A DNA stretch of 64,000 bases, from NCBI GenBank assembly GCA_963738345.1, contig CAVTWI010000002.1:4588001-4652000 (forward strand). Reading direction: 5' to 3'. The notes beneath the pieces are model-generated. The model had not been told where the DNA came from, searched no databases, and saw only the letters and a list, made by a program, of their open reading frames with translations. The stretch comes from Bog-159 sp963738345. GTDB lineage: Bacteria; Acidobacteriota; Terriglobia; Bryobacterales; Bryobacteraceae. The translations under genes were made by a program, and so were the position numbers. Below are positions 17,542-27,156 of this stretch, piece by piece. Positions within the stretch are counted from its first letter, which is position 1; the number at the start of each line of letters is the position of its first letter.

Positions 17542-19997
17542 ATGATCGTAGGCAGGATGCGCTCATACTTTGTTGTCGCCCTCTTAGTGATCGCCGCAGT
17601 CTTATGTTCCCAACCTGTTCCCCCTGAACGGGTAGGCCCGCTTCCTGGCGGCGGTTTCCTGCTCAACAGCGGCTGGCGGCTTCAACCAGCCGGCAAACAA
17701 ACCCCTCTCGATACCTTCCCCATGTCGACCGCCGTCTCCCCGGACGGCCGCTATCTGCTGGCTTTGAACGGCGGATATAAACCTCCCAGTATCAGCGTCC
17801 TCGATGCGTTGACCGGCCGGGAAACCAGCCGCGTCCCCGTGGCCGATGGATGGCTAGGCCTGACCTTTTCCCCAAAAGGCGACCACGTTTACGTAGGTGG
17901 CGGATCGCGCGCGGCGGTCTTCGAATATGCCTTTTCGAATGGCGCGCTCGAAGCGGCCCGAACCTTCCCAGTGGTCAGTGCCGACAAACGCACGCATACT
18001 GATTTCATCGGTGACGTGGCGTTCACGCCCGACGGCCGCCTGATCTATGCGGCGGATCTGTATCACGATTCGCTAGTAGTGATCAACCCGCAATCCGGCA
18101 TGATCATCGATCGCGTAAAGACCGGCCGGCGCCCCTATCGGATCCTCTTTCATCCGGACGGTAAATCGTTTTTCGTCACCAGTTGGACGGATGGCTCCGT
18201 GGGCCATTACGACACAGCTTCGGGAAATCAGCTCGCCAATATCCGCTTAGGGCCGCATCCCACCGATATGATCTGGTCGGCAGGCAAGGTCGAAGCGGCG
18301 GAGGGTGCACCGGCGTATGTCGCGCGCCTGTTCGTGACGGCATCCAACACCAATAATGTCTATACGTTGGGCGTTACAGAAGGCAACGATCTACGGCTGA
18401 TCGAGAGCATCAATACCGCAATGACGCCGCGGCAACCCGCCGGCATGACGCCCAGTGGTCTTGCGTTGGGCCGCGGCGGCAAACACCTATACGTCGTATG
18501 TTCCGACGCCAATGTGGTGGCCGTGGTGAACATTGCCGAGGAACGCAGCCGGGTAGAAGGCTTCATCCCCACCGGGTGGTATCCCACAGCGGCACGGGTG
18601 CTGTCGAACGGTACGCTGGTGGTCCTCAACGGCCGGGGCTTGGGCTCGCATCCCAACCCGCACGGGCCCAATCCCACCAGCCGGCCGGAAGCCGCCCACA
18701 AGGGCGATGCCGAAGTACAGTACGTCGGCCGCATCCAGACTGGTACGGCATCGTTCATCGATCCTTTCACTGACGACCAATTGCTAGCCTACACAAAAAC
18801 GGCCATCGCTAACTCGCCTTATAACGACAATAAGCTCGATGTCACTGGCGGATTCCCTCCCATCCAGCATGTGATTTACATCGTGAAGGAGAACCGCTCC
18901 TTCGACCAGGTGCTGGGCGACATGAAGGAAGGCAATGGCGACTCCTCGCTAGTGCTCTTTGGGGAAAAGGTCACTCCCAACGAACACAAGCTCGCGCGCC
19001 AATTCGTACTGCTCGACAACTTCTACGTGAATGGCGACGTCAGTGCCGACGGCCACTCCTGGTCCACCGCGGCCATCGCCACCGATTACATCCAGAAGAT
19101 GTGGCCCAATAGCTACGCCGGCCGCCGCAATCATTACGATTATGAAGAGCAGGAGCCCACCGTCGCTCCCCCCGCCGGCTATCTGTGGACCAGCGCGGCG
19201 GGCGCCGGCCTCTCCCTGCGCAACTACGGCTACATGGCGCAGAACCTGCCCAAAGCCGCCTCCGATGGCACGCAGATCGAAATGGTCCGCGATCCAGTGC
19301 TTAAAGGCGTTACGAATCTGCACTATCGCGACTTCGACTTAGAATATCCCGATGTCGAGCGGGTCAAAGTGTTTTTGTCCGATTTAACAGAATTTGAGAA
19401 AACCGGCGACCATGCCACGACTCATGTTCATGCGGCTCGGCAACGACCATACCAGCGGCACGCAGACGGGGCAAGCTAACGCCTATCGCCATGAATGCCG
19501 ATAACGATTATGCGCTTGGAATGCTAGTCGAAGCGGTGTCGAAGAGCCGCTTCTGGGATAGCACGCTGATTTGCGTATTGGAAGACGACGCGCAGAACGG
19601 TCCAGACCATGTGGATTCGCATCGTTCGCCGGCATTTCTGATTTCGCCCTATGTGAAGCACAAAGCCGTGGATAGCTCGATGTACAATACCGCCTCGATG
19701 TTACGAACCATGGAACTGATCCTGGGGCTACGGCCCATGACCCAGTTCGACGCCGCCGCGCGCCCCATGGATGCGGCGTTCCAGTCCACTGCGGATCCCG
19801 CGCCCTACGAGGCGGAAAAACCGCGAGTGGCGCTCGATGAGCGCAATCCGATCCGGTCGGCCACCGCGGATCGATCATCCCGGCTGGACTTCAGCGAAGA
19901 AGACCGTGCCGACGCAGACGAGTTGAATGACATTCTCTGGTTGGCAATTAAGGGAGTCCACGCGCCACCGCCCGCCAGCAGTTTCTTCGGACGCTGA
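17542..19997 (+). CDS. YncE-like beta-propeller fused to phosphoesterase domain (frame broken twice)
   Basis: This is an exported two-domain protein. The N-terminal half (to about residue 400) is a YVTN/YncE-type propeller (MSTAVSPDGRYLLALNG, GDVAFTPDGRLIYAADL). The C-terminal half is a phosphoesterase/phospholipase C-like domain (HVIYIVKENRSFDQVLGDM, DGHSWSTAAIATDYIQKMWP). The first frame ends at 19479, but homology continues in a second frame from 19412 (MPRLMFMRLGNDHTSGTQTG) and a third from 19491 (NADNDYALGMLVEAVSKSRF, CVLEDDAQNGPDHVDSHRSP) to 19997. Both changes are one-base gains inside CC pairs (19410-19411 and 19489-19490), so sequencing error is the simplest explanation. Its role in Acidobacteria is unknown. 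Confidence 0.85.
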
Positions 19998-20023
19998 ACG
20001 GAATTCTTTCGAACGACACAATC

Positions 20024-22159
20024 ATGCCCCGCATTTACCTCTGTTTCCTTTGGCACATGCACCAGCCTTTCTACAAGGATCTGGCGTCCGGCGAATACAA
20101 AATGCCGTGGACCCGCCTGCATGCCTTGAAAGACTATTACGGCATGGTCTCGATTTTGCGAGATTTTCCCAGCGTGCACCAGACCTTTAATCTGGTGCCC
20201 TCGATGATGGTCCAGGTGGATGAATACGCGCGCGGCGAAGCTCACGATCCCTATCTGGTGCTGGCGCTAAAGCCCGCCGAGGCGCTCACCGATGCCGAGA
20301 AAACCTTTCTGCTGCAACAGTTTCTGCAGGCGCATCCGCCCAATATGACGAGAGCACTGCCGCGCTACGCTGCCCTGTACGATGCGCGGCAATCGCAAAG
20401 CAGCGTCGAAATGGCGCGCCGCCGCTTCTCCGTGCAGGATTTCCGGGATCTGCAGGTGATCTCGCAGCTCATCTGGTTCGACGAGGAGTTCCGTACAACC
20501 GATCCCGACGTGCGCGATCTGTTTGCCAAGGGAACGGACTACACGCTCGACGATCAGCGCATGGTCGGCCGCAAACAACTGGAGATTCTGGGCAAGGTCA
20601 TTCCGGTATACCGCGAATTAGCCGGTACCGGTCAGATCGAGATATCCACTACTCCGTACTACCACCCCATCCTCCCCCTACTGTGCGATTCCAATATCGC
20701 CGGCGTTTCCCATCCCGGCGTGCCCTTGCCTCCGCGCTTTCGCTATCCCGAAGATGCCCATGTGCAATTGGAGATGTCGCGCAAATACGTGGAGCGGGAG
20801 TTTGGCGTGGCGCCGGTCGGACTATGGCCTTCTGAGGGATCCGTTTCCGACGAAACCTTCGGCATTGCGGCCGCCGTCGGATACCGCTGGGCCGCCAGCG
20901 ATAGCGGCGTGCTAGGCCGCACCCTGGGCCGCGGTATCGGCGTGGATTCCATTTATCGTCCCTATCGTTGGGAGCAGAATCGTAGCCAACTCGGCGTGGT
21001 GTTTCGCGATCATTTTCTAAGCGATCTGATCGGTTTCGTGTATTCCGGAATGGACTCCGGGCAGGCCGCGCGGGACTTCCTGCATCGCATCCGCGAGAAC
21101 TGTCGCAGCGTCTTAGGGAGCGGCCGCGATGCGCTCGTTCCGATCATCCTGGACGGCGAAAATGCCTGGGAATATTACGACCAGAATGGCCGCCCTTTTC
21201 TGAGCAATCTCTACGGGCTGATTGCGCAAGACCCGCAGATGTCCGCGGTGACCGTGAGCGAGGCTTTGAGCAAGATGGAGCCCGAGCCGCTCTCGCATGT
21301 TTTTCCGGGATCGTGGATCAACGCCAACTTCGACGTTTGGATCGGCGCCGAGGAAGATAACCAGGCCTGGAGCCAACTGTTGCGCGCCCGCGAAACTTAC
21401 AAAGCCGCAGTGAACGTGCCCGAGGATCGCCGCCGCTTGGCCTACGAAGAGATCCTCATCGCTGAAGGCAGCGATTGGTGCTGGTGGTACGGCCCGGAGC
21501 ACGATTCCGGAAACCGCGTCGAATTCGACCAACTCTACCGCAGCCATTTAGCGAACGTCTACCGCTTCCTGAATTTGAGTCCTCCCGAGGAGTTATCCCG
21601 CCCGATTTTGCGCGTGGCCGTTACCGCGGTACACGTCGCGCCCAGTGGTTCGATTGAACCCGTGATCGATGGCGAAGTGACATCGTACTTCGAGTGGCTG
21701 GGCGCGGGATTGTATCGCGTGGACGAACGGTCCGGTTCGATGCACGGTAAGAAGTTTCTGGTACGCGAAGTGTATTACGGCAGTGATGGCCGCAATTTGT
21801 TTCTGCGCGTGGACTTTCATCGCGGTTCGGAGCAGACGATTTCCGAGATGGAAGCCCGGCTCAACATCGTGGCGGGAGCCACTGCGCAAGCCAGCCAGGT
21901 GACGGTGCGGTTCGATTATGGACGCGCCCACGTCACCGAGCTAAAACTGGCCGCGGCTCCAGACACCACGCAGGCCGTCGAATTCGCCTTCAAGAATGTG
22001 CTGGAGGCCCGCATTTCGCTGGAGGCGGTGGGCGCTACCGCGGACGGTCCGGTGAAGTTTCAGTTTTCTCTGTGGCAAGGGGGGCTGCCGATGGATGCAG
22101 TGCCACAGCAGGGGTGGATTGAGATGCCGGCCGGGGATCCGATTGATTGGGCGATGTAA
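20024..22159 (+). CDS. Glycoside hydrolase family 57 (alpha-glucan enzyme)
   Basis: This 711-residue enzyme is predicted to act on alpha-glucans such as glycogen or starch. GH57 motifs are in order: FLWHMHQPFYKD at residues 8-19, GLWPSEGSVSDE with candidate nucleophile E271, and IILDGENAWEYY with candidate acid/base D377. The region after about residue 530 is a beta-rich accessory domain (EVTSYFEWLGAGLYRVDERS, LFLRVDFHRGSEQT). There is no signal peptide, so it should be cytoplasmic. It lies 8 bp upstream of a receiver-domain gene, which suggests co-transcription. GH57 members include amylases, branching enzymes and 4-alpha-glucanotransferases, and the specific activity is not decided. Confidence 0.9.
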   Translation: MPRIYLCFLWHMHQPFYKDLASGEYKMPWTRLHALKDYYGMVSILRDFPSVHQTFNLVPSMMVQVDEYARGEAHDPYLVLALKPAEALTDAEKTFLLQQFLQAHPPNMTRALPRYAALYDARQSQSSVEMARRRFSVQDFRDLQVISQLIWFDEEFRTTDPDVRDLFAKGTDYTLDDQRMVGRKQLEILGKVIPVYRELAGTGQIEISTTPYYHPILPLLCDSNIAGVSHPGVPLPPRFRYPEDAHVQLEMSRKYVEREFGVAPVGLWPSEGSVSDETFGIAAAVGYRWAASDSGVLGRTLGRGIGVDSIYRPYRWEQNRSQLGVVFRDHFLSDLIGFVYSGMDSGQAARDFLHRIRENCRSVLGSGRDALVPIILDGENAWEYYDQNGRPFLSNLYGLIAQDPQMSAVTVSEALSKMEPEPLSHVFPGSWINANFDVWIGAEEDNQAWSQLLRARETYKAAVNVPEDRRRLAYEEILIAEGSDWCWWYGPEHDSGNRVEFDQLYRSHLANVYRFLNLSPPEELSRPILRVAVTAVHVAPSGSIEPVIDGEVTSYFEWLGAGLYRVDERSGSMHGKKFLVREVYYGSDGRNLFLRVDFHRGSEQTISEMEARLNIVAGATAQASQVTVRFDYGRAHVTELKLAAAPDTTQAVEFAFKNVLEARISLEAVGATADGPVKFQFSLWQGGLPMDAVPQQGWIEMPAGDPIDWAM

Positions 22160-22166
22160 CAGGACC

Positions 22167-22571
22167 ATGACCACTGCCGCTGGGGTTGGTTATGCATGTC
22201 CGCGGATCTTGATTTTAGATGACGATGCCGCCGTGCGCGCCGTATTCAACCGATTTCTGGCAGAAGATGGGTACCATGTCACCGCCGTGGAAGGCTACCG
22301 GCAGGCATGGGCGGCGGCAAAGAAAGGCTCGTTCGACGTGTTGGTGATGGATCTCAGCCTCACCGACATGGACGGCCTCGAAGCCATCCGAAACTTCCGC
22401 GCCGCATTCCCTTGGCTCAAGATCCTGGCCGTCTCGGGCTATATGGCCGGTCCGGTGCCGAACATGGCTCTAGCCGCAGGCGCCACGGCTACCCTTGGCA
22501 AGCCAGCGAGTTCCTGGCAATTGCGCGAGGCCATCTATCACTTGCTTGATCCTTCGCGTAGCTGGGCTTAA
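22167..22571 (+). CDS. Receiver-only response regulator
   Basis: This 134-residue protein consists of a single REC domain without an output domain. Visible are the acidic pocket (LILDDDAAVR), the phospho-acceptor Asp in LVMDLSLTDMDG, the conserved Ser in LAVSGYM, and the Lys in TLGKPAS. Such stand-alone receivers act like CheY/Spo0F by binding partner proteins. The open frame extends upstream into the GH57 gene, but ILILDDD is the normal N-terminal strand, so I use the ATG at 22167. AGGA is only 2 nt before it, closer than usual. Confidence 0.88.
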   Translation: MTTAAGVGYACPRILILDDDAAVRAVFNRFLAEDGYHVTAVEGYRQAWAAAKKGSFDVLVMDLSLTDMDGLEAIRNFRAAFPWLKILAVSGYMAGPVPNMALAAGATATLGKPASSWQLREAIYHLLDPSRSWA

Positions 22572-22583
22572 ATCCGCCAGCGC

Positions 22584-22633
22584 TTGACAACCGCGCCGCG
22601 CCGCCGTATATAGGTAGTATGTCTACGGTAGAC
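22584..22633 (+). promoter_or_regulatory. Near-consensus promoter giving a leaderless PadR transcript, with palindrome at the start codon
   Basis: TTGACA (22584-22589), a 17-bp spacer, and TATATA (22607-22612) form a near-perfect sigma-70 type promoter. Only 6 bp separate the -10 box from the ATG at 22619, so transcription should begin at or next to the start codon, giving a leaderless mRNA. A perfect inverted repeat GTCTAC-G-GTAGAC (22621-22633) begins with the last base of the start codon and would be well placed as an operator for autoregulation by the PadR product. Confidence 0.65.
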
Positions 22634-22969
22634 GATCCACGGGAGCGTCTCGAATTTCTGCAAGGGACGCTTGAGGTTCTAATTCTCCGCAGCCTGCAGT
22701 TGGGTCCCAATCACGCTTACGGCATCGGCCAGTTCCTCGAGCAGCAGTCCGGCGAGGAGTTCGTGGTCGATAACGGTTCGCTCTATCCTGCCCTTCAGCG
22801 ACTGGTACAGCGAGCCTGGATCGCAGCGCAATGGAAGACGTCTCCGAACGGACGGCGCGCCAAGTATTACCGTCTTACCGCCGCCGGCCGTAAACAACTC
22901 GTGGCTGCCACATCCCGGTGGCGGCGGTTTGTCGAAGCCATGGGACGCGTTCTCGCGCCGGGCGATTGA
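22619..22969 (+). CDS. PadR-family transcriptional regulator
   Basis: This 116-residue winged-helix repressor of the PadR family has the typical start GTLEVLILRSLQLGPNHAYG, then the recognition region (GSLYPALQRLVQRAWIAAQW), and the wing KTSPNGRRAKYYRLTAAGRK. In Acidobacteria these regulators very often precede a large ADOP-type permease gene, as here (13 bp gap). Control is probably autogenous through the palindrome at its start codon. The ligand is unknown. Confidence 0.95.
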   Translation: MSTVDDPRERLEFLQGTLEVLILRSLQLGPNHAYGIGQFLEQQSGEEFVVDNGSLYPALQRLVQRAWIAAQWKTSPNGRRAKYYRLTAAGRKQLVAATSRWRRFVEAMGRVLAPGD

Positions 22970-22982
22970 AGGAGACTCGCAC

Positions 22983-25616
22983 ATGCTCCGCGAATGGTAT
23001 TCCAAGCTCTGCCGCCTTCTAACCGGACGCCGTAGCCTGGCTACCGATCTGGACGCCGAGATCGAATCCCACCTGGAAATGGAAATACAGGACCGCATCG
23101 CCCGCGGTTTGTCGCCCGATGAAGCCCGCTCCGCCGCGCGGCGACACATCGGCAACCTTACCCGAATTCAGGAACGCACTCGCGACGCCTGGATTTTCCC
23201 GGCTCTCGAAACGGCGGCACAAGATCTGCGCTATGGCCTGCGCGGTATCCGCCGCTCGCCCGGCTTTTCATTGGTGGTCGTCCTCACGCTGGCGCTGGGC
23301 ATTGGCGCCAATACCGCGATTTTCAGTCTGGTGAACGCTGTCCTTTTACGGCCCTTGCCGTACCCCGCCGCCGAACGCCTGGTGATGCTGGGAGAATCGG
23401 ACCCCAAGGCCGAGGGCATCAGCGTCACCTGGATCAATTACGAGCATTGGCGCGATGAAAACCGCAGCTTCGAGAATATGGCTGGCTTTCACACGGCGCA
23501 CCTCACGCTTACTGGACGCGGCGAGGCGTTGTTGACGCGAGCAGGAATCGTCACTCATGGCTTCTTCGGCTTGATCGGCGCGCGGCCGCTGCTTGGTCGC
23601 GCATTCAACGCGGAGGATGACCGGCCCGGCGCCACTGCCACGGTAGTCCTCGATTATCAATTCTGGACCACCAAACTCGGCGCCGATCACGCATTGCTCG
23701 GGGCCACGCTGGCGCTCGACGGGAAACCCTATCAAGTGATCGGCATCCTGTCGCCGGGGCCTGGGTTCTTCGAACCAGGCATCGATTATTACTTACCTCT
23801 CCATCAGGTCGAAAAACCTTCACTCGACCGAGGCAGCCACGGATCTATGCGGCTCCTGGCTCTACTGAAACCTGGTGTTACACTGGCTGCGGCTCTCGCT
23901 GATCTGGACTCGATCATGCAGCGTTTGGCACAATCGGATCCCGGACCTGAAGCCAGGCACCGCGCTTACGGTGTCTTCGAGACTGAGGCCAGAACCGGAG
24001 CCGTGCGCTCCAGGCTACTGATCCTGCTTGCCGCCGCAGGATTGGTTTTGCTGATTGCCTGCGCCAATGTGGCCAGTTTGGTCCTTTCCCGGGCCACGGC
24101 CCGCGCCCACGAAATCGCCATACGGGCGGCCATCGGGGCCGGACGTATACGCTTGGTGCGGCAACTACTCACAGAGAATCTGTTGCTAGCGGCGCTCGGA
24201 GGCATCGCCGGCGGACTGCTGGCGCAGTGGGGGACGCGGATGCTTATCGCCGCGGGTCCGCGCGAAATTCCACGCTTGTCCGAAGCTGCTTTCGATTGGC
24301 GCGTGCTCCTGTTCGCCAGCGCCATCACCATTCTGACTGGGCTAGCCACCGGCCTAGCGCCGGCCTTCACTGCCGGGCGGGGCGGTTTAATCGGCATCCT
24401 AAAAGATAGTTCGCGCTCGGCTAGCGGACGCGGGGGGCAGCATTCGCGGAGCGCTCTGGTGGTGGCGGAAATGGCTATCACGTTAGTCCTTGCCTTCGCC
24501 GCGGGATTGCTGGCACGCAACCTGATCGCAGCGCAAACCGCGGATCCCGGCTTTGTGCCCGGCCACGTGCTGGCCCTCGAATTGGTGCTGCCGTCCGCTT
24601 ACAACAGCCCGCAGGCCATCGCCGCGTTCTATGAAAAGCTGAACCAAGACCTGCATGGCTTGCCCGGCGTGACGTCCGTGGGCGCGGTAAACTGCCCCCC
24701 GTCAGCGGGCGACTGCAGCGACTGGTTCTACTCCATCCTCGACCGGCCCGCGCCGCAACCCGCGGAGGTCCCCATCTCTCTGTTCAACACCGCCGATCGC
24801 GATTACTTCTCCGCTCTTCGCATTCCCCTACGCCAGGGTCGCGCATTCCACGCCGCAGACCGCGCCACTGCGCCTCTGGTGGCCATCGTCAACGAAACTT
24901 TTGCACGCAAATGGTGGCCCGGGGAATCGGCAGTGGGACACCGCATCAAATCCGGAGGGCCCTATCGGGATGGGCCCGTCTACGAGATCATCGGCGTTGC
25001 AGGCGATGTCGGCCAAATGGGTTTGGGCGCGCCGCCTTACCCGGAGATCTACCTGCCCGCTTCCCAATCGCCGAACCGCGCCATGGTCGAACTGATTCGC
25101 ATTTCCGGTGACCCTGCGTCGCTGGCATCCGCCGTGCGGCAACGCGTCGCCGCCATTGACCGTAACCTGCCCATTGAAAGCCTGCAGCCTTTCGAGCGGA
25201 GCGTAGCCGCGTCTCTGGCACAACGCCGTTTCAGTACGCTGTTATTGGTTTTGTTCGCTCTGCTCGCGATGATCCTCGCTGCAGTCGGCATTTATGGACT
25301 CCTCAACTACTGGGTGCGCGTGCGGGAAGACGAGATCGCCATCCGCATAGCATTAGGGGCGCCGCGGCCGTCCATAATGCGCTGGGCCGGATGGCAGGCT
25401 CTCCGCCTGGCCTTGATTGGCATGGCCATCGGCATATCCGGCAGTTGGGCGGCTGCGCGTTTACTCGAAGATCTTCTGGTGGGCATGCCGCCGGACAGAT
25501 TCGCCTCACTCGCCGCCGCGGCCGCCGTAGTGATCGGCATCGCCGTGCTCGCCGCAGCCATCCCGGTATGGCGCGCCACGCGCGTTGATGCGGTGACCCG
25601 GTTGCACCGCGCTTAG
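22983..25616 (+). CDS. ADOP-type ABC transporter permease (MacB/FtsX-like)
   Basis: This 877-residue inner-membrane permease has an N-terminal cytoplasmic segment (LDAEIESHLEMEIQDRIARG) that marks the acidobacterial duplicated orphan permease type. Two FtsX/MacB units follow: a first TM helix (FSLVVVLTLALGIGANTAIF), a large periplasmic MacB-PCD domain, three TM helices with ATARAHEIAIRAAIGAGRIR, then a second periplasmic domain and a final TM set with DEIAIRIALGAPRPSIMRWA. No ATPase gene is adjacent, hence 'orphan'. AAGGAG 8 nt before the ATG at 22983 decides the start over the longer frame from 22929. The substrate is unknown. Confidence 0.93.
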   Translation: MLREWYSKLCRLLTGRRSLATDLDAEIESHLEMEIQDRIARGLSPDEARSAARRHIGNLTRIQERTRDAWIFPALETAAQDLRYGLRGIRRSPGFSLVVVLTLALGIGANTAIFSLVNAVLLRPLPYPAAERLVMLGESDPKAEGISVTWINYEHWRDENRSFENMAGFHTAHLTLTGRGEALLTRAGIVTHGFFGLIGARPLLGRAFNAEDDRPGATATVVLDYQFWTTKLGADHALLGATLALDGKPYQVIGILSPGPGFFEPGIDYYLPLHQVEKPSLDRGSHGSMRLLALLKPGVTLAAALADLDSIMQRLAQSDPGPEARHRAYGVFETEARTGAVRSRLLILLAAAGLVLLIACANVASLVLSRATARAHEIAIRAAIGAGRIRLVRQLLTENLLLAALGGIAGGLLAQWGTRMLIAAGPREIPRLSEAAFDWRVLLFASAITILTGLATGLAPAFTAGRGGLIGILKDSSRSASGRGGQHSRSALVVAEMAITLVLAFAAGLLARNLIAAQTADPGFVPGHVLALELVLPSAYNSPQAIAAFYEKLNQDLHGLPGVTSVGAVNCPPSAGDCSDWFYSILDRPAPQPAEVPISLFNTADRDYFSALRIPLRQGRAFHAADRATAPLVAIVNETFARKWWPGESAVGHRIKSGGPYRDGPVYEIIGVAGDVGQMGLGAPPYPEIYLPASQSPNRAMVELIRISGDPASLASAVRQRVAAIDRNLPIESLQPFERSVAASLAQRRFSTLLLVLFALLAMILAAVGIYGLLNYWVRVREDEIAIRIALGAPRPSIMRWAGWQALRLALIGMAIGISGSWAAARLLEDLLVGMPPDRFASLAAAAAVVIGIAVLAAAIPVWRATRVDAVTRLHRA

Positions 25617-25641
25617 CTGCGATAATAAAAGTTCGCATCGC

Positions 25642-27156
25642 ATGCCCAAAGTATTTCCCTGTTATTCCACCTCAGACCGTCAACTGGTCCACGATCTGGC
25701 GGCATTCCTGGAACGTGGTTCCGGCGTCGAAGTCCTCTTCGAAGAAGGTGAAATCGAAGCCGGCGGAGACCTCATAGCCAAGGTTGAAGAAGGCTTGTCT
25801 GCCGACGTGGTGCTGGTGTTGCTCTCCCCGGAATCGGTGCCGCCGCGCTGGGTCCTGGACCGTTGGAAATCGGTCTTCTGGGATCAGGCCGCGGAAGTTG
25901 GTACCGCCCTCGCCACCCTGCTCTGCCGTGATTCGAAATTTCCCGACCTGCTCCGCCGCAAGAATTTCTTTGACCTCCGGGAGAACCGGCTAGCCGGCTT
26001 TCGCGCCATTAAGCGCTGGTTGATGGCGCTGTCTCCGCTTCCCCAGAAGGCACCCTTCGCACCCGGACGGTTACCTACCTTTCAGGGGCGTGAGGCCGAA
26101 TTGGAAACTGTTTGTACACTGCTGGCGGATGCGCCTGGAATAGCCACCATAGAGGCTCCCGCAAGCGCGGGGAAGACTGCGCTGGCCGTGGAATTTGCCC
26201 GGCGCCATCGCGAAGAATTTGATGCGGTCTTCTGGCTTACCTGCGGAACCCGAAGCGCGGCATCCCTAGCGGGCGACCTTGCCGCGCAGTTGGGCGTACG
26301 GCTCGATCGCGATCTGGAATCGAATCTAAATGAAACCCGGCGTCTGTGTGCGCGGCACCGCTGCCTGCTCATTCTCGACGATGCCTCCGCCGCTACCGCC
26401 GCGGCACTTGCCCCGCGCGGACGCACCTCCGTCCTGCTCACCACGCGGCAAAGTGGTCTGGCCACCACACTAGCCGCCGCTACAGTTCCGCTGCCACCCT
26501 TCGCAACGGACGCCGACGCCGTAGCAAATACTATTCGTAACCTGGAACGTCCGGCGCAACGCCTGCTTTCCGCTATGTGTGCCTGCGCGCCGTCTGGATT
26601 CACGCTCGATATGGCCGTCCGCACAGCCGACGCGGAGTCCGACGACGCCCGCGAAATCGTCGCCCGGTTCGTATCGCAAGGCGTGCTGGCGCCGCTTGAC
26701 GAAGACGGTCCGCGCTTTCTGGTTCCAGCCTCCGTCCGCGAACGCGTAGCCCTGCGCGGCGATAGCCAACGATGGGCGCGCTATCATGCCCGCGCCGCCG
26801 CCGATCTGTTTGGTGGGCAGGCTACCGGACCGCAAGATCTAACCGCCCACTGGTCGGACCTTCAGCACGCCTTCGCATGGGCCGTTCCCGCGGATTGGCC
26901 CCTGGCATCCAAACTGGCGCGCCGTGCGTTGACTTGGGCGAAGGCGCAAGACCGCTTAGCCGAAGCTTTCGAAATCCTGCAAGAGTGGCAGAGCGCCGGA
27001 GAACAGCAAGCCGACCGGCGCGTGCTGGAAGATTGCGCCTGGGAACAGATTTGGATTCTAGAGCATTGGGGGCGCGACGCGGAAGCCCGCGAAATCGACG
27101 CCGTCCGTCGCGAACAATACGCGGATCAGATGGCGTTCACCTTCGATCAATCGTAG
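25642..27156 (+). CDS. TIR-domain STAND NTPase (possible immune-type switch protein)
   Basis: This 504-residue protein has an N-terminal TIR-like domain at about residues 1-130 (VFPCYSTSDRQLVHDLAAFL, VVLVLLSPESVPPRWVLDRW). A STAND/NB-ARC-type NTPase follows from about residue 145 (FQGREAELETV), with Walker A-like EAPASAGKTALA and Walker B-like RCLLILDDAS. A helical C-terminus shows poorly conserved repeat-like segments. In bacteria TIR domains often cleave NAD+ or make nucleotide signals in antiphage defence, and STAND modules sense the trigger. The gene stands alone, with no visible effector partner, and its stop overlaps the convergent uracil-DNA glycosylase by 10 bp. I did not pin down the catalytic Glu of the TIR domain. 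Confidence 0.75.
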   Translation: MPKVFPCYSTSDRQLVHDLAAFLERGSGVEVLFEEGEIEAGGDLIAKVEEGLSADVVLVLLSPESVPPRWVLDRWKSVFWDQAAEVGTALATLLCRDSKFPDLLRRKNFFDLRENRLAGFRAIKRWLMALSPLPQKAPFAPGRLPTFQGREAELETVCTLLADAPGIATIEAPASAGKTALAVEFARRHREEFDAVFWLTCGTRSAASLAGDLAAQLGVRLDRDLESNLNETRRLCARHRCLLILDDASAATAAALAPRGRTSVLLTTRQSGLATTLAAATVPLPPFATDADAVANTIRNLERPAQRLLSAMCACAPSGFTLDMAVRTADAESDDAREIVARFVSQGVLAPLDEDGPRFLVPASVRERVALRGDSQRWARYHARAAADLFGGQATGPQDLTAHWSDLQHAFAWAVPADWPLASKLARRALTWAKAQDRLAEAFEILQEWQSAGEQQADRRVLEDCAWEQIWILEHWGRDAEAREIDAVRREQYADQMAFTFDQS

